A stretch of DNA of 64,000 nucleotides from the NCBI RefSeq assembly GCF_014202345.1, contig NZ_JACHGO010000001.1, forward strand, positions 186,001 through 250,000, read 5' to 3'. The notes below the pieces were generated by a model, which did not search any database, was not told the DNA's origin, and saw only the letters and a program-made list of their open reading frames with translations. The stretch is from Desulfovibrio intestinalis. Lineage in GTDB: Bacteria > Desulfobacterota > Desulfovibrionia > Desulfovibrionales > Desulfovibrionaceae. Below, in pieces: positions 36,173 through 43,772 of this stretch. The translations under genes were made by a program, and so were the position numbers. Every line of letters begins with the position of its first letter. Position 1 is the stretch's first letter.

Positions 36173-37602
36173 GCATGCAGCCAGATTTGGCCAACAGGCT
36201 GGCGCTGCTCCTGAAACTGGAGCAGCGCGCCCGCCATTGCGAAGACAGGCTTGCTCTGGGCTTTGTTATGGTCAATGAGACAAATTCCCTCGTCGCCTAC
36301 AGGCAAGCGGTCCTGTGGACGGGAGAGATCGTGGACGGCAGAGTGGAAGGCACTACTGTCCGGGCCTTGTCCGGCCTGGCGGATCCTGCACAAAATGCGC
36401 CCTTCACCATGTGGCTTTCAGAAGTATTGTGCCGCCACGCAGCAGCATCGAACGCGGCCAGAGCCAATGACAACAGCGCCGCTCTTCTGCTTCCGCAGGC
36501 TGGCGACAAGGAAATGTGGCGCCAGTATTTGCCAGAGCATGCTTTGTGGCTTCCCTTGCCTTTCAAGGCAAAGGCCAGTGACGATGCAGGGGCAGCCACA
36601 AAAAAATCCATTCCGCTGGCGGCACTTGTGCTGTGCAGGGAAGAGCCCTGGACCCAGCAGGACATATCGTTGTTGACACCTCTGGCAGACGCCTACGCTC
36701 ACGCATGGTTGGCCCTGCGTGGCACTTCGGGCGGCGGATTTATGGAGTCTGGCTGGAGAGGCCTTGCGCGAAAGGCGCGTCATTCCCGCTGGAAGCTGGC
36801 CGTGGCTCTGGTTTTGCTTCTGGTTTCGTTTTTTCCCGTGCGGCAGTCTGTGCTGGCTCCTGCCGAGATCGTGCCGCGCAATCCTTCCACCGTGCGCGCC
36901 TCCCTGCACGGAGTAGTTGACCGCATTACCGTACAGCCCAATGCTCCCGTGCAGAAAGGCGATTTGCTGGTGTTGCTGGACGCGCAGGATATCAAGGGAA
37001 AGCTTGAGGCTGCCCGTCAAAGTCTGGCCGTGGCTCAGGCCGAACTGCGCCAGGCACAACAGCAGGCTCTTTTTGACGAGCGCAGCAAGGCCACGGTGGG
37101 TATTTTGCGAGGGCAAAAAGATCAGGCTGCCAGTGATGTTATTTACCTTGAAAGCATGCTGGAGCGCACGGAGATTCGCGCCGAAGTTCCGGGCATTGCC
37201 GTGTTTGACGATCCGCAGGAGTGGAGCGGCAGACCAGTGGCGCTTGGCGAGCGCATTATGGTCATAGCCAATCCTCAGGATGTGGAACTTGAGGCCCATG
37301 TGGCTCTTGCTGACGCCATTCCTCTGCATCCGGGGGCTGAGGTTCGCCTGTTCATGAATGCTGCGCCCGCCTCGCCTGTTGATGCCAGTCTGGAGCGGGT
37401 GGGGTACCGGGCTGTGCCCGTAGCGGACGGAACCTTGGCCTACAGAACCCGCGCAACCTTTGACAGCGCTTCAACAGACGAAAAATCCACGCTGCGCATA
37501 GGGCTCAAAGGCACTGCGAAACTGTACGGGCAGCGCACCCTTTTGTTGTCTTATCTTTTGCGCAGGCCGTTGGCCACGGCGCGCCTCTGGCTGGGATTAT
37601 GA
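36169..37602 (+). CDS. GAF-like domain fused to HlyD-type adaptor
   Basis: A 477-residue two-part protein. Residues 1-190 are soluble and GAF-like (LGFVMVNETNSLVAYRQAVLW, then PLAALVLCREEPWTQQDISLLTPLADAYAHAW). A membrane segment follows at about 205-223 (WKLAVALVLLLVSFFPV), and the rest is a lipoyl/HlyD domain (RASLHGVVDRITVQPNAPVQKGDLLVLL). So a cytoplasmic sensor or regulator-like domain is tied to a periplasmic adaptor. It overlaps both neighbours by four bases. Which ligand the GAF-like part senses cannot be told. Confidence 0.8.
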   Translation: MSMQPDLANRLALLLKLEQRARHCEDRLALGFVMVNETNSLVAYRQAVLWTGEIVDGRVEGTTVRALSGLADPAQNAPFTMWLSEVLCRHAAASNAARANDNSAALLLPQAGDKEMWRQYLPEHALWLPLPFKAKASDDAGAATKKSIPLAALVLCREEPWTQQDISLLTPLADAYAHAWLALRGTSGGGFMESGWRGLARKARHSRWKLAVALVLLLVSFFPVRQSVLAPAEIVPRNPSTVRASLHGVVDRITVQPNAPVQKGDLLVLLDAQDIKGKLEAARQSLAVAQAELRQAQQQALFDERSKATVGILRGQKDQAASDVIYLESMLERTEIRAEVPGIAVFDDPQEWSGRPVALGERIMVIANPQDVELEAHVALADAIPLHPGAEVRLFMNAAPASPVDASLERVGYRAVPVADGTLAYRTRATFDSASTDEKSTLRIGLKGTAKLYGQRTLLLSYLLRRPLATARLWLGL

Positions 37603-39788
37603 GTAGCGCGCCTCTGGCTGGTAGGATGGAGGGCACGGCTGTGCTCCCGCCACTGCGGGAAGAGGTGCTGCTGCACCGCGCCCCTGACCGGCATGACGGG
37701 TCACCTGCCTGGGTGCTGGAAGACCCGGGGCGTAACCTGTTCTTTCAGGTGGGCTGGCTTGAGGCTGAAATGCTTGCCTGCTGGCATCTTGCCGGGGCCG
37801 AAGCCATTGCCGGGGATATTTCTGCCCGCACAACGCTTTCGGTCACCACTGAAACAGTGGAGCGGTTTGGCAAATTTTTGGCAGCCAACAGCCTTGTGCG
37901 CGACAGCGGCATGGTGGAGCGCCTTGTGCGCGAACACAGGCAACGCACGCAACAGCCCTTGGGCAAATTTTTGCTGCGAAACTATCTGTTTTTCCGCATT
38001 CCCTTGCTGCGGCCAGATGCTTTTTTGCGGCGCACCCTTCCGTGGGTGGACCGCGTCTTTTTCAGCCGCACCTTTGCGCTGCTTACCATAGCCGCAGCTG
38101 TGACCGGGCTTTTTCTGGTCACCCGGCAGTGGGATACTTTCAAGAATACCTTTTTGCATTTCTTTACTCTGGAGGGGGCGGCTCTGGCCGCAGTCACTCT
38201 GGGGTTCACAAAAATTCTGCACGAAATGGGGCACGCTTACACTGCCCGGCGTTTTGGCTGCCCGGTGTCGAGCATGGGGCTGGCTTTTATGGTCATGATG
38301 CCTCTGTTGTACACCGATACATCCAGCGTGTGGCGGTTACGGAAAAAGGGCATGCGGCTTCTTGTGTGCGCGGCTGGCATGCTGGCTGAACTGTCTGTGG
38401 CGGCATGGGCCACCCTGCTCTGGAGTTTTTTACCAGACGGGCCTTTTCGCAGTGCCGCCTTCATGCTTGCCACAACCACGTGGATAATGACCCTGGCCGT
38501 TAATTTAAGCCCGTTCATGCGCTTTGACGGGTATTTTTTGCTGGCTGACACCCTCAATGTGCCCAATCTGCAAACCCGGGCCTTTGCACTGGCCAGATGG
38601 AAAATACGGCAATGGCTTTTCGCTTTTACCGATCCGCCGCCGGAAACGTTTGAACCCTGGCGCGAGCGTGTTCTTGTGGCGTACGCTTTTGGCACCTGGG
38701 TTTACAGATTTTTTCTGTTTATGGGCATTGCGCTCATTGTTTACCACATGTTTTTCAAAGCCCTTGGCATAGCATTGTTTTGCGTAGAAATGGGCGTTTT
38801 TATTGCCCTTCCTATTTATAAGGAAATAAAGGAGTGGTTCGTGCGCCTGCGTTCAGATGGATTCAGCAGGCGCGCTGTGCTTGTTGTGTCCACGGCTATT
38901 TTTCTGCTTGGTATGGCCTTTGTGCCTTTGAGCGCTTCTGTAAGGGCTCCGGCCCTGCTTCAGGCCGCGCAACAGGTAAAACTTCTTGCGCCAGTGGGCG
39001 CACAGCTTGTGAGTATTGAGGCAACAGACGGGCAGAATGTGCGGCAGGGTAGCCTGCTGTTTCAGCTGCGTTCGCCAGAATTGCAACATGAAATCGAACG
39101 CTTGCGGCAGCAGTTAGCTATATTGCAATGGCGGCTTTCCTTTCTTTTTATCCTCAGAAAAACGGCGAGCGACGTGCCCGTGGCGCAGCAGGAGCAGCAG
39201 GCGGCCTTGCAGCGGCTCACCATGCTTGAGGCGCAGGAGCGCCAACTCGCCATCAGTGCCCCTTTTGAAGGCCGTATGGTTGAAATGGCGAGACCTCTGG
39301 AAAAGGGCGAATGGGTCGGCGCCGGGGAATGGCTGGGTACGCTTGCGCAGCCAGCCGGGCTTCAGGTGGCGGCCTATGTCAATGAAAGGGATCTTCATCG
39401 CCTGCGCGTGGGAGATGCCGCCAGATTTGTTCCTGAAGACCCGGGGTTACCCTCCATTCCGCTGGAAGTAACCTATCTGGCCCGTACGGCCAGCCGTCAC
39501 CTGACATCCGCGCCGGAACTGGCTTCTCCCAATGGCGGCGCCATAGCCGCAGTGCGCGCCTCTGAAGCTGCAGCGGCCACATTGGGGGCAGACGGCAGCG
39601 TGTGGGTGCCGGAGCAAGGGGAGTACAGGGTTTTGTTGCGAGCAGCCGAAGGGTGGCAGCAGGTTATGGGTGATGCGCGGCCGCAGGTTTTGCGCGGCAC
39701 AGCCGTAATTGAAGGGGAGCGGCAGAGTGCCGCCGGACGGATTGGGCAGCATGCGCTGGCCGTGTTTATGCGAGAAACGGGGTTTTAG
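37599..39788 (+). CDS. PqqD-like/M50 site-2 protease/HlyD fusion, inner membrane
   Basis: The 729-residue protein has an N-terminal PqqD-like region (about 20-125), a polytopic M50 metalloprotease domain with HEMGH at residues 208-212 and the second ligand motif NLSPFMRFDGYFLLAD (Asp310), and a C-terminal lipoyl/adaptor domain (QQVKLLAPVGAQLVSIEATDG, ISAPFEGRMVEMARPLEKG) with coiled coil at about 495-545. Both zinc motifs are intact, so it may be an active intramembrane protease or a transporter-like platform. It takes the position the ABC exporter holds in type 1 secretion operons. It overlaps the previous gene by four bases. Confidence 0.85.
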   Translation: MSSAPLAGRMEGTAVLPPLREEVLLHRAPDRHDGSPAWVLEDPGRNLFFQVGWLEAEMLACWHLAGAEAIAGDISARTTLSVTTETVERFGKFLAANSLVRDSGMVERLVREHRQRTQQPLGKFLLRNYLFFRIPLLRPDAFLRRTLPWVDRVFFSRTFALLTIAAAVTGLFLVTRQWDTFKNTFLHFFTLEGAALAAVTLGFTKILHEMGHAYTARRFGCPVSSMGLAFMVMMPLLYTDTSSVWRLRKKGMRLLVCAAGMLAELSVAAWATLLWSFLPDGPFRSAAFMLATTTWIMTLAVNLSPFMRFDGYFLLADTLNVPNLQTRAFALARWKIRQWLFAFTDPPPETFEPWRERVLVAYAFGTWVYRFFLFMGIALIVYHMFFKALGIALFCVEMGVFIALPIYKEIKEWFVRLRSDGFSRRAVLVVSTAIFLLGMAFVPLSASVRAPALLQAAQQVKLLAPVGAQLVSIEATDGQNVRQGSLLFQLRSPELQHEIERLRQQLAILQWRLSFLFILRKTASDVPVAQQEQQAALQRLTMLEAQERQLAISAPFEGRMVEMARPLEKGEWVGAGEWLGTLAQPAGLQVAAYVNERDLHRLRVGDAARFVPEDPGLPSIPLEVTYLARTASRHLTSAPELASPNGGAIAAVRASEAAAATLGADGSVWVPEQGEYRVLLRAAEGWQQVMGDARPQVLRGTAVIEGERQSAAGRIGQHALAVFMRETGF

Positions 39789-39940
39789 GGAAACGCTGAT
39801 TTATTCCGTTTGGCTGCGTTGCTTCACTTTTTTTGAAACAGCCGAGGACGAAAGATTCCACTCCTGCTTCAAAAAAAATCGCGCCTTGCCAAACGAAATG
39901 ACTGCGCGTTTTCAGGAGGCTCTTTAATCAGCGCTTCCTT
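39788..39940. repeat. MITE-like nested inverted-repeat element
   Basis: The ends GGGAAACGCTGATT and AATCAGCGCTTCCT are inverted copies (12 of 14 match). Further in, CGTTTGGC is matched by GCCAAACG, and TTTTTTTGAA by TTCAAAAAAA, so the two arms are inverted at three levels over about 150 bases. There is no open reading frame of its own. The left end overlaps the final base of the protease stop codon. Likely a miniature transposable element or fold-back repeat; it may also end transcription of the export operon. Confidence 0.6.
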
Positions 39941-39997
39941 AGGCATTTGTTTGTTGAACCACTGGTTTGTATCTGACGTTACAGGTTGCAAATTACT

Positions 39998-40882
39998 ATG
40001 TGTATTCTTCAGTATGTTCAAATTGTTATGTGTATTGTTGCCGTTTGTGGATTCTTGGCAGGCCGTCTGACGCACACTCTGGTGGCCGGACCCTGGCTAT
40101 ACGAAATGGCATCTGGTTTTTCCGCATTTTCTTCATCTGGCATGCGCAAAAGGCATAAAAGCAAACGATCTGCCGCAATATCCGCATACGCCAGTACAGC
40201 GTCTGATTGGACTGCTGCTTCTGCGTCAGAGCTGGAGCAGACAGGTACCGCCAGGCCAGAGAGAACTGTAATGCCGGAATTACACGGCGGCATGCAGGAA
40301 AAACTGCTTTCTTATGGCTGCGCCGCAGGCAGTGTGCTGCTTGTCTGGCTGTTTCTACCCAGCTGGAGTGGCCTGATCCTTCTGCCTTTTGGCTGGGGAT
40401 TGCTGGCGCTTTCAATGGCAGACGCCCGGTTTCGCATTTTGCCGGACATGCTGACCTGGCCTCTGATGGCCCTTGGTCTGGCTGTCAACTGTGTTGATGC
40501 CATTGTGCCATTTGGTCAGGCCGTGATCGGCTGCGTGGCGGGCTACCTGCTGCTCTTCAGTTTTAACAGATTGTATCACGCCCTCATGGGCCGGGAAGGC
40601 ATTGGCGGCGGCGATCTCAAACTTCTGGCCCTGCTTGGAGCCTGGGGAGGCTGGCGTGCCTTGCCCCTTATCCTGATGGTGTCATCACTCTGCGTGGTGC
40701 TGTTTTTTCTTCTGGGGCTGGCTTTGAAGGGCAGGAAGCGCAAGGGGGCAGATGCAAATGAAGACGGGGATGGTTGGAACTGGCGTGGAGCACGACAAGC
40801 TTTGAAAGCCGAGGTCCCTTTTGGTCCGCCATTGGCTATGGCTGGACTTGGCGTCATTTCCTATGCCCATTACCTGAGTTGA
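39998..40882 (+). CDS. Second A24 prepilin peptidase, PilD-like but without the cysteine domain
   Basis: The 294-residue inner membrane protein has catalytic aspartates in MADARFRILPDMLTWP and in REGIGGGDLKLLALLGAWGG (GxGD), both as in type IV prepilin peptidases. Its N-terminal helix with CGFLAGRLTHTL resembles the start of PilD, but the next 80 residues are Ser/Ala/Lys-rich and contain none of the CxxC pairs of the PilD methylase/zinc domain. Starts are uncertain: TTG at 39986, ATG at 39998 or 40028; no good ribosome binding site is seen. It follows the adhesin export genes and may process Tad or other pilins. Confidence 0.8.
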   Translation: MCILQYVQIVMCIVAVCGFLAGRLTHTLVAGPWLYEMASGFSAFSSSGMRKRHKSKRSAAISAYASTASDWTAASASELEQTGTARPERTVMPELHGGMQEKLLSYGCAAGSVLLVWLFLPSWSGLILLPFGWGLLALSMADARFRILPDMLTWPLMALGLAVNCVDAIVPFGQAVIGCVAGYLLLFSFNRLYHALMGREGIGGGDLKLLALLGAWGGWRALPLILMVSSLCVVLFFLLGLALKGRKRKGADANEDGDGWNWRGARQALKAEVPFGPPLAMAGLGVISYAHYLS

Positions 40883-40914
40883 ATTGGTATGCCAGTAGTG
40901 ATCGTAAACAGCAG

Positions 40915-40930
40915 GGCCGCCTTGGCGGCC
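40915..40930 (+). promoter_or_regulatory. CUUG-tetraloop hairpin upstream of the ECF operon
   Basis: GGCCGC-CTTG-GCGGCC forms a very stable six-base-pair stem with a CUUG loop, 24 bases before a short leader frame. There is no T-run after it. It may shape the leader mRNA; no known riboswitch consensus was recognised around it. Confidence 0.45.
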
Positions 40931-40954
40931 AAATCTGCACAAGGAAGGTGTGTT

Positions 40955-41002
40955 ATGTCGGCAAAAGAAAATGGACCACATATGCAGGGGGGGCGGGCAT
41001 GA
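40955..41002 (+). CDS. Possible 15-residue leader peptide coupled to the ECF S component
   Basis: An ATG with AAGGAAGG seven bases upstream opens a 15-codon frame (MSAKENGPHMQGGRA) whose TGA overlaps the next gene's ATG in ATGA. The S component's own start has only a G-run before it, so ribosomes may reach it by coupling from this frame. It is either a short leader or the remnant of a longer gene. Only sequence layout supports it. Confidence 0.4.
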   Translation: MSAKENGPHMQGGRA

Positions 41003-41565
41003 GCAAGCCTTCCTTTGCATGGTTGCCTGAGGGCATGCAACCACATTTTACGGTACGCGACCTTGTGTTTATCGGCATTTTTGCCGCTGTGGCCAAGGCG
41101 GCTGCACTGGGCATTGCCTTTGTGGGGGGCGGCATGAATCCACTGTCGCTGGCCCTGAAAAATTTTGTCTATACGGCCTTGATGCTGGTACTGGCCCATA
41201 AGGTGCAAAAACCGTGGACACTCACACTGGCCGTGCTGGTGTCGAGTCTCATTTCTTTGCTGCTTATGGGGCAGGGCGTTTTGCACACGCCGGGCGCACT
41301 GCTGACATGTGTGTTGGCCGAATTCATTATTTACGCCTTGGGGGGATACCACCGGGCCTTTAATCTTATGGCAGGCGTTCTTTTTCTGGAAGTGGCGGGC
41401 AAGGTGGTGAGCCTGGCTGTGGCCTGGATGTATTACCGTGAGCAGCCAGCTCTTATTGCCGTTCCGGTGGTATTCATCAGTATCGGCGCACTGGGCTCCG
41501 TAGTGGGGCTGGCTGGCGGAACGAAACTTGTGAAGGAGTTGCGTCATGCCTCTTTCATTTCTTGA
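40999..41565 (+). CDS. ECF transporter substrate-binding (S) component, MptS-like; probable haem importer
   Basis: A 188-residue, six-helix membrane protein: HFTVRDLVFIGIFAAVAKAA opens the first helix as in MptS/Trep_Strep S components, and the last part carries the small-residue rich GALGSVVGLAGGTKL. It would bind the substrate and dock on EcfT. The frame is open upstream, but the ATG at 40999 gives the family N-terminus. The substrate is inferred from hutX at the end of the operon: haem or a related tetrapyrrole. It overlaps ecfT by 20 bases. Confidence 0.78.
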   Translation: MSKPSFAWLPEGMQPHFTVRDLVFIGIFAAVAKAAALGIAFVGGGMNPLSLALKNFVYTALMLVLAHKVQKPWTLTLAVLVSSLISLLLMGQGVLHTPGALLTCVLAEFIIYALGGYHRAFNLMAGVLFLEVAGKVVSLAVAWMYYREQPALIAVPVVFISIGALGSVVGLAGGTKLVKELRHASFIS

Positions 41566-42310
41566 CCGCAAGCCAGACACCTCATGGGCAGGACGATTAA
41601 ATATCCGTACCAAGCTCATGCTCTGTCTGGTTTCATCCCTGGCAGCTATTGTGCTGAGTAACCCCCAAAGTCTGGCTCTGTTGTGCCTTGCCAGTATGGT
41701 CTACGCCCTGACGGCTCTGAGCCCTTGGGCCATGCTTAAGGCATACAGCGTGTTTGTTCTCATGTGCCTGGTGTCTTTGGGATTCATGTCGCTGGTTTCT
41801 CTGGTCATGCCCCAGCTTGTGGTGTGGGAGTCGTGGCGGTTCGCCGTGCCCTACATGCGTATGCTTCTCTCGTTCAACGCCTTGCTGGTTCTGGCTTTTT
41901 CGTCTCGAATTCAGGAAGTCATGCGCGAACTGCAATCCTTTGGCCGTATGGTGTGGCTTCATGTGCCCCTGACAGTGGCAGTGCGGTTTTTGCCAACGTT
42001 TCTGGACGATTGCGCCCAGATAAGGGATGCCTATCGCCTGCGCCAACCGCTTGGCGGGCAGGGCTTTGGAGCCAGGGTGTCTTCTGTCTGGCGGGGATTT
42101 TTGGTGCCTCTTACCTTCAGGCTGCTCGGTTCGGCGGATGATCTTTCCGTTGCAGCAGAATTGAAGGGCGTGGGGAACCACAAGCGGTTGGCCCGAAAGG
42201 CAGTGCCTTTTGGCAGAAGTGACATACTTGCCTTGGGGGGGTGCATTCTTGGTTTGGCTTTGGCCGTTTGCCTGCAGGCCATTCAGGGGGGAGGCAGTAT
42301 ATGGGGCTGA
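41546..42310 (+). CDS. ecfT: EcfT, ECF transporter transmembrane component
   Basis: A 254-residue inner membrane protein with about five helices and a cytoplasmic coupling region. The usual two ARG-like coupling motifs appear as IRDAYRLRQP near residue 160 and SVAAELKGVG near 205, both changed from the classical form, as in many MptT-like proteins. AAGGAG lies seven bases before the ATG, inside the end of the S gene. It links the S component to the fused ATPase encoded next. Confidence 0.88.
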   Translation: MPLSFLDRKPDTSWAGRLNIRTKLMLCLVSSLAAIVLSNPQSLALLCLASMVYALTALSPWAMLKAYSVFVLMCLVSLGFMSLVSLVMPQLVVWESWRFAVPYMRMLLSFNALLVLAFSSRIQEVMRELQSFGRMVWLHVPLTVAVRFLPTFLDDCAQIRDAYRLRQPLGGQGFGARVSSVWRGFLVPLTFRLLGSADDLSVAAELKGVGNHKRLARKAVPFGRSDILALGGCILGLALAVCLQAIQGGGSIWG

Positions 42311-42346
42311 GACACTGGGCAGAAGTTATTAGTACAGAGGTGAACC

Positions 42347-43756
42347 GTGCTTGAATTGAACAATGTCAGCTACACCTACCCGCATGGTCAGGGGGCGGGC
42401 ATAAAAAAAATGAGCCTGCATGTGGCGCCAGGCGAACTTGTGCTTTGCACCGGGCGGAGCGGTTGCGGCAAATCAACCCTGATCCGTCTGCTCAATGGTC
42501 TGGCTCCGCACTATTACAAGGGTGAGCTGGAAGGACAGATATTGGTTGCGGGCAAATGTAACCGTCAGCGCCCGCTGGCAGAAATCAGCCAGGATGTGGG
42601 CACGCTTTTTCAGAATCCCGAAGCGCAGTTTTTTGCTCTTACCGTTGAAGACGAAGTTGCCATTGCCCTTGAGTGCCGGGGGCTGCCAGAGGATGTCTGC
42701 ACGGTTGCGGCGCGGGAGGCGCTGGCGCAAGTGGGTATGGCGGATGCGGGCGGACAATCTGTGTTGGGCCTTTCAGAGGGGCAAAAACAAAAAGTGGCCC
42801 TGGCCGGACTGCTGGCTCAAAATCCTCGCGCGCTGGTTTTGGACGAACCTTCGGCCAACCTTGACCCGGAGTCTGCTCGCGAACTTGCGGTTATTCTGCA
42901 AGCGCTCAAAGCCAAAGGTATGGCCGTTCTGGTGGTGGATCACCGTCTGGCCTGGCTGCGTGATGTTGCCGACAGGGTCGTCGTTATGGACCAGGGGCAG
43001 ATGGTTGCCGAGGGCGACTTCAGCCTGCTTGAGGACGATGACCTGCGCCGGCGTCACGGTTTGCGCGCAGTTGAATGGGCTGATCCCCGCTCTGAATTAC
43101 CCCGCTTTGCAGGCAAAGAGGCTGCCACAGGATTTGCTGTTGCAAACCTTTCATTTGCCTTTAAGGGGGAAAACCCTTTGTTTCAAAATATGTCGGCGCA
43201 TTTTCCCTCTGGCCAGGTCTCGGCACTGGTGGGGCACAATGGCTGCGGAAAAACAACGTTGGCAAAGCTTGCCGCAGGGATGATCAAAAGCCGGGATGGA
43301 GAATTTGTTTGTGGCGGCGAGCAACTGCCACAACGGGGGAGAGCGCGGCGTGTGGGGCTGGTTTTGCAGAACGCTGATCATCAATTGCGCATGGACAGCG
43401 TACGTGCAGAATTGGCGGATGCTCTGGTGGGACTGCCCATTGCAGAATCCACGCAGCGCATTGAGCAGACGTTGTCCACATATGATCTTTTACCTCTGGC
43501 GGGCAGGCATCCGCAATCTCTCTCTGGTGGCGAAAAGCAACGCCTGAGCGTTGCCGCAGCGATGATTCGCAAGCCTGACGTGGTTTTTCTGGATGAACCC
43601 ACCAGTGGCCTTGACGGCAAGAACATGCTGCGTATGGCCGATGATCTGCGAAGGGCAGCGGAGGCCGGGGCCACAGTCATTGTTATCACTCATGATCTTG
43701 AATTCATGTCTGAGGTCTGCCGTTGGCAGGTTCCGCTTTCAGACATCTCTGCGTAA
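42347..43756 (+). CDS. ecfA: EcfA, fused double ATPase of the ECF transporter
   Basis: The 469-residue protein contains two complete ABC ATPase domains in one chain. The first has Walker A GRSGCGKSTLI (about residue 32), signature LSEGQKQKVALAG and Walker B ALVLDEPSANLD; the second has GHNGCGKTTLAKLA (about 295), LSGGEKQRLSVAA and VVFLDEPTSGLD. All key residues are intact. The start is GTG with AGAGGTG before it. This fused form replaces separate EcfA and EcfA' subunits and energises uptake. Confidence 0.94.
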   Translation: MLELNNVSYTYPHGQGAGIKKMSLHVAPGELVLCTGRSGCGKSTLIRLLNGLAPHYYKGELEGQILVAGKCNRQRPLAEISQDVGTLFQNPEAQFFALTVEDEVAIALECRGLPEDVCTVAAREALAQVGMADAGGQSVLGLSEGQKQKVALAGLLAQNPRALVLDEPSANLDPESARELAVILQALKAKGMAVLVVDHRLAWLRDVADRVVVMDQGQMVAEGDFSLLEDDDLRRRHGLRAVEWADPRSELPRFAGKEAATGFAVANLSFAFKGENPLFQNMSAHFPSGQVSALVGHNGCGKTTLAKLAAGMIKSRDGEFVCGGEQLPQRGRARRVGLVLQNADHQLRMDSVRAELADALVGLPIAESTQRIEQTLSTYDLLPLAGRHPQSLSGGEKQRLSVAAAMIRKPDVVFLDEPTSGLDGKNMLRMADDLRRAAEAGATVIVITHDLEFMSEVCRWQVPLSDISA

Positions 43757-43772
43757 AAAATAAGGAGCTGTT

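Noticed and set aside
40915-41002. Riboswitch (cobalamin, thiamin or similar) before the ECF operon
   Set aside because: The leader is under 120 bases and no conserved riboswitch core was recognised; only a simple hairpin is visible.
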